From an uncultured beta proteobacterium (lineage in GTDB: Bacteria > Pseudomonadota > Gammaproteobacteria > Burkholderiales > SG8-41), in contig CADECM010000009.1 in the NCBI GenBank assembly GCA_902825845.1, forward strand, positions 26,301-90,300: DNA of 64,000 bases, read 5' to 3'. Shown here one piece after another: positions 60,568 to 64,000 of this stretch. Below the pieces are notes generated by a model, which made no database searches, was not told the origin of the DNA, and saw only the letters and a program-made list of their open reading frames with translations. The position numbers and the translations under genes are program-made. Within the stretch, counting starts at the first letter, position 1, and every line of letters begins with the position of its first letter.

Positions 60568-61629
60568 ATGGATACGCTGACCCACGCCCTGTCCGGTGCC
60601 CTGCTGGCGCGCGCCACGGCGCCGGCATCATCGGCCGACACCTTGCCGCTGCGCCGCAGGATTGCGATCGGCACGTTGGCGGCGGCGTTTCCCGACAGCG
60701 ACGTGGTGATGTCATGGACCACGCCGCTGGCGTATCTGCACCATCACCGCGGCGTTACGCATTCGCTGGTGATGCTGGTGCTGTGGGCGCTGCTGCTGGC
60801 CTGGCTATGCACAAAAGTCTGGCGCAAGGGTCCCGGCTGGCGCGCTTATTTCGGCGTGATCGCGCTGGGCATCGGTGTGCATATTGCAGGTGACTGGATC
60901 ACGTCGTTTGGCACCATGGTGCTGGCGCCGCTGTCGGACTGGCGCGCTGCGTTGTCCACCACCTTCATCATCGATCTATGGTTCAGCGGCATTATCCTCG
61001 CGGGTCTGCTGGCCTCGTGGCGGTGGCGGCATTCGCGCTGGCCTGCCGTGGCGGGCATGGCGGCGCTGTGCGGCTATGTGGTGTTTCAATTCGCACTGCA
61101 ACAGCGCGCCGTGGATTTTGGCGAACGATTTGCCGCGGCATCAGGACTGCACAACGCGCGTGTGAGCGCGCTGCCGCGACCCGTGTCGCCGTTTAACTGG
61201 ATGGTGGTGGTGGACGATGGCGAACGCTATCATTACAGCCTCGTGAGCCTGTGGCGCAAAGACCTGCCGCCGCCGCCGGCACCGGACGCCGGTTTCATCG
61301 CCCGCCTCGGCGCGCCGTATTTGCCGCTGACCCACGCGGCGTGGCTGAGCGGCGCGCGCTTTGGCGAAGCGGAGCAGGCCGCCCTGGCGCGCGACGTCAT
61401 GGCACAGCCGCAATTCGCATTTTTCGGCTGGTTTGCGCAGCTGCCGGTGCTGTATCGTATCGATCAGGGCAATCCGCACACCTGCGTATGGTTTCAGGAT
61501 CTGCGTTTTTTTACGCCAGGCCGCGCGTCATGGCCGTTTCGTTACGGCATGTGCCGTGAACAGGGCGGGCCATGGCGCCCGTACCAGTTGGTGAGTGAAA
61601 ATGCGGATTCACGGGTGCCTGTGTACTGA
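60568..61629 (+). CDS. inner-membrane metal-dependent hydrolase-like protein (YdjM/DUF457)
   Basis: The 353-residue protein has an N-terminal domain like YdjM/DUF457 (MDTLTHALSGALLARA, HHRGVTHSLVMLVLW, GVHIAGDWITSFGT), with conserved histidines and aspartates for a metal site, and about five membrane helices. The C-terminal third is soluble. Enzyme function in this family is not established. It is not evidently part of the Fe-S operon. Confidence 0.85.
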   Translation: MDTLTHALSGALLARATAPASSADTLPLRRRIAIGTLAAAFPDSDVVMSWTTPLAYLHHHRGVTHSLVMLVLWALLLAWLCTKVWRKGPGWRAYFGVIALGIGVHIAGDWITSFGTMVLAPLSDWRAALSTTFIIDLWFSGIILAGLLASWRWRHSRWPAVAGMAALCGYVVFQFALQQRAVDFGERFAAASGLHNARVSALPRPVSPFNWMVVVDDGERYHYSLVSLWRKDLPPPPAPDAGFIARLGAPYLPLTHAAWLSGARFGEAEQAALARDVMAQPQFAFFGWFAQLPVLYRIDQGNPHTCVWFQDLRFFTPGRASWPFRYGMCREQGGPWRPYQLVSENADSRVPVY

Positions 61630-61692
61630 GTACGATCAGCCGCTCGGCGCGGTGCAGGCGAGTGTCAATCAGTTACGGATGGGGAGTGCATC

Positions 61693-62502
61693 ATGAAACG
61701 CTGGATTGCCGTTTTCGGGGTGACCATGCTGTTGCTGGCCGGCTGCGAAACGGTGCAAACGACCGAAGGTGGTGCTGTCGGTGTTGATCGCACCCAGCGC
61801 ATGTCGATTTCTGCCGCGCAAATCAATGCAGCCGCGGCACAGTCGTACCGCGAGACGCTGCAGGAGGCATCAAGCAAGGGGGTGCTCAATCGCAATGGCG
61901 GTCAGGTGAATCGCGTGCGCGCGGTGGCCAATCGGCTGATACCAGCAGCCGGTGCGTTCCGGCCGGATTCGCTGAAATGGGCATGGGAGGTGAACGTGAT
62001 CACCTCGAAAGAAATCAATGCGTGGTGCATGCCCGGCGGGAAAATTGCCGTATATACGGGGCTGATTGATACCTTGCAACTGACCGATGCGGAGCTGGCG
62101 GCGGTGATGGGTCACGAAATAGCGCATGCGCTGCGCGAGCATGGCCGCGAAAAGGCCTCGCAGCAGCAGGCGCAAAACCTGGTCATTGGCGTGGGCGCGG
62201 CACTGCTCGGCGTTGGAGAGGTGGGCGCCAGTCTTGCCAATCTGGCGGCGCAGGTTACCTACGGCTTGCCCAACTCACGCGAGTTCGAACGTGAAGCCGA
62301 CCGCATCGGCGTGGAACTCGCGGCGCGCGCGGGCTATGATCCGCGCGCGGCCATCACCCTGTGGCAGAAGATGAGTCAGGCCTCCAGCAATGGCGTGCCG
62401 GGTTTTCTCAGCACCCATCCCACCGCCGCCGATCGCATTACCGATCTGCAGCGCTACGCGCAGCAGGTGATGCCGCTCTATCAGTCGTCGCTGCGCCGTT
62501 AG
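61693..62502 (+). CDS. M48-family metalloprotease lipoprotein
   Basis: The 269-residue protein has a lipobox (VTMLLLAGC) and the zinc-protease motif HEIAH (AAVMGHEIAHALREHG), with the third ligand in EFEREADRIG. It resembles the outer-membrane or periplasmic proteases YcaL/LoiP, which act in quality control of outer-membrane proteins. The start at ATG 61693 is preceded by GGGGAG. Confidence 0.93.
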   Translation: MKRWIAVFGVTMLLLAGCETVQTTEGGAVGVDRTQRMSISAAQINAAAAQSYRETLQEASSKGVLNRNGGQVNRVRAVANRLIPAAGAFRPDSLKWAWEVNVITSKEINAWCMPGGKIAVYTGLIDTLQLTDAELAAVMGHEIAHALREHGREKASQQQAQNLVIGVGAALLGVGEVGASLANLAAQVTYGLPNSREFEREADRIGVELAARAGYDPRAAITLWQKMSQASSNGVPGFLSTHPTAADRITDLQRYAQQVMPLYQSSLRR

Positions 62503-62509
62503 TGGGGTA

Positions 62510-62542
62510 TTGTAAGTATATGATTTTAAACAATATTTATAA
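62510..62542 (+). repeat. AT-rich intergenic element, copy 9
   Basis: TTGTAAGTATATGATTTTAA followed by ACAATATTTATAA. It fills most of the gap between the protease stop (62502) and the dehydrogenase start (62560). Confidence 0.65.
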
Positions 62543-62559
62543 TTTGAATCGAGGGCGGC

Positions 62560-63519
62560 ATGCGCGTTGCGCAAGACAGTGAGACGTTGATCGTGGTGCC
62601 GGACGACTTTCCCGCAGTATTTGAGGGCAGTGCCGCGCACGAGCGGGCACGCGCACTGGGCGCGGTGCGCGTTTGCGGGGAACGCGGCGCAGAGGACTCT
62701 GTGGAACTCGCGCACCGCATCGGTGGCGCAAAGGTGGCGGTGAATATCCGCGCCTATGCGCACTTCAACGAAACCGTTTTCGCCGCGTGCCCGAATCTGC
62801 GCATGATTTCGATCTGGGGCGTGGGTACCGACAACATCGATCTGGCAGCTGCCGCACGGCACAACGTCACCGTGTGCAACACGCCAGGCGCGAACGCCAT
62901 CGCCGTGGGTGAACACGCCATCGCCCTGATGATGGCGGTGGCGCGCAAGATGCCGCAGATCGACCACGGCATGCGCAAAGGCGAATGGCCGCGCGACATG
63001 CTGGGCCAGTTGCACGGCAAAACGCTGGCGGTGCTGGGCACCGGCGCCATTGGCAGCCATGTGACGAAGCTCGCGCGCGCGTTCGGCATGACCGTACTCG
63101 AATGGAGCGCCCGCCGTAACAGCCTCGCGGAGCGCGACGAAATGCTCAAATGCGCGGACTTCGTGTCACTGCACGTGCGCCTCACGCCGCAGACGCGCGG
63201 CTTCATCGGCGCGCGCGAATTTGCATTAATGAAGCCGGAAGCGATTCTGGTGAACACGGGTCGCGGTGCATTGGTGGATCGCGATGCGCTGCACGCGGCA
63301 CTTGAGACGCAGCGCATTGCCGGCGCGGGCCTCGACGTGTTTCATGATGAACCGCTGAAGTCAGGTGACCCGATACTCGGTTTTGCCAACACCGTACTGT
63401 CTCCGCACAACGCGGGACAGACCCCGGAAGTGCGCCGCGACGGCCTGCTGCTGACCATCGCCAACGTCGAACACTTTCTCGCGGGCGCGCCGCAGAATAT
63501 TGTGGTGGCTGATGCTTGA
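62560..63519 (+). CDS. D-isomer-specific 2-hydroxyacid dehydrogenase
   Basis: The 319-residue protein follows a GAGGGCGG site. The NAD-binding motif is LGTGAIGSHV and the catalytic residues are seen in VNTGRGALVD (Arg), HDEPL (Glu) and SPHNAG (His). The family includes phosphoglycerate and glyoxylate/hydroxypyruvate reductases. The substrate is not clear; it lacks the regulatory ACT domain of SerA. Confidence 0.93.
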   Translation: MRVAQDSETLIVVPDDFPAVFEGSAAHERARALGAVRVCGERGAEDSVELAHRIGGAKVAVNIRAYAHFNETVFAACPNLRMISIWGVGTDNIDLAAAARHNVTVCNTPGANAIAVGEHAIALMMAVARKMPQIDHGMRKGEWPRDMLGQLHGKTLAVLGTGAIGSHVTKLARAFGMTVLEWSARRNSLAERDEMLKCADFVSLHVRLTPQTRGFIGAREFALMKPEAILVNTGRGALVDRDALHAALETQRIAGAGLDVFHDEPLKSGDPILGFANTVLSPHNAGQTPEVRRDGLLLTIANVEHFLAGAPQNIVVADA

Positions 63520-64000
63520 ACGCCGTGGTTGCGCAGCGTCAGGCACGCCGATGGGCCATTGATGGGTATGCCAATCAGGATTGCGCGGGCGGTGGCAAAA
63601 CGTCTTCGGCCTGAGGCATGCCAGGGGCAATCAGCGGCTGTTCATTTTTGCTCGCGGGAGACTCAAATCGGTCCTGAGCGCTCCTTCAATTTCGTCCGCT
63701 TACGGGGAGCTTTTGGATTGCATAAATCGAGGTGAAGTGAGAGGCTCCGTCGTAGCGAGGAAAAAGTTGAGACCCTGCCTTCCGGATGAAGCCGCGAGCT
63801 CAAGCGCGCGCACTCGTGCAACCATATGGACATCCCAAACAAGTTAAATAAGTGCCATTCGTCACTGGCATCGGCGGGCGCCACTGCTGTCACAATGCTT
63901 TGACAAGTCTGAACGGAAATTCGATGGGCGTGCCTTAACCGGCTGGTATTGAATCCGGATTACGTTGGCTCCCAACACAGTATGCTACAGTGATAACTCC
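63520..64000. other. no supported gene at the right edge
   Basis: The 481 bases after the dehydrogenase hold only short open frames without family resemblance, ribosome binding sites or signal peptides. The last 40 bases (TATGCTACAGTGATAAC) could include a -10 element for a gene beyond the window, but no -35 of good spacing was seen. Confidence 0.4.

Noticed and set aside
63529..63893. Short open frames near the right edge
   Set aside because: They overlap each other on both strands and have no ribosome binding site or family resemblance.
1..64000. CRISPR arrays, transposases, phage genes, tRNA or rRNA genes
   Set aside because: None could be recognised by eye; the repeats found are short and intergenic, and are not spaced as in CRISPR arrays.

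Overview
This window reads as chromosomal DNA of a GC-rich, Gram-negative proteobacterium, most likely a betaproteobacterium. That placement is an inference from gene content: a suhB/trmJ/cysE block next to iscR, an FNR with the C-x2-C-x5-C spacing, MutS, MnmH and a RoxA-type oxygenase. No rRNA, tRNA, CRISPR array, transposase or phage gene was found by eye. Genes are densely packed, and many neighbours overlap by ATGA.

Region 1 (1-8.6 kb) is mainly housekeeping: a ribosomal oxygenase cut by the window edge, a thiol peroxidase, a SlyD-type isomerase, a secreted phosphoesterase and mutS. It ends with a small exported protein of unknown function and a B12-type radical SAM enzyme.

Region 2 (8.7-39.7 kb) is the centrepiece, a locus of about 31 kb that looks built for moving electrons through the cell envelope. 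Nine c-type cytochromes carry 38 CXXCH haem motifs in total. Two genes run leftward (a tetraheme lipoprotein and a triheme protein). Rightward come an NHL-propeller lipoprotein, a tetraheme cytochrome resembling the OmcE type of extracellular cytochrome filament, a PpiC prolyl isomerase, an outer-membrane beta-barrel, a triheme c7 protein and a hexaheme fusion. These are followed by two paralogous helical periplasmic proteins, two more triheme c7 proteins, two more NHL lipoproteins and an 11-haem cytochrome whose N-terminus copies the tetraheme protein. Cytochrome maturation genes follow directly and mix System II (ResB, CcsA) with a partial System I (CcmC, D, F, I and a CcmG-like thioredoxin). 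CcmA, B, E and H are absent here. A histidine kinase, an NtrC-type sigma54 activator, a Sel1 protein, a monoheme cytochrome and two secreted beta-propellers close the locus. Sigma54-type -24/-12 promoters lie in front of the first NHL gene and the tetraheme gene, so the activator may control the locus.

Region 3 (39.9-48.6 kb) holds FNR, a radical SAM/SPASM protein, a histidine kinase with a degenerate ATPase domain, a CobS/CobT-type AAA+/VWA pair and sulfoacetaldehyde acetyltransferase (xsc).

Region 4 (48.6-60.5 kb) holds mnmH, suhB, trmJ and cysE, then a hybrid Fe-S assembly operon, iscR-iscS-iscA-sufB-sufC-sufD-sufS-sufU-nfu, behind two tandem IscR-type operators. The right end carries a DUF457-type membrane protein, an M48 metalloprotease lipoprotein and a D-2-hydroxyacid dehydrogenase.

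A short AT-rich palindromic element recurs at least nine times, always in a gene junction, and often fills the whole gap. Two other repeat families sit inside and just after the suf operon.
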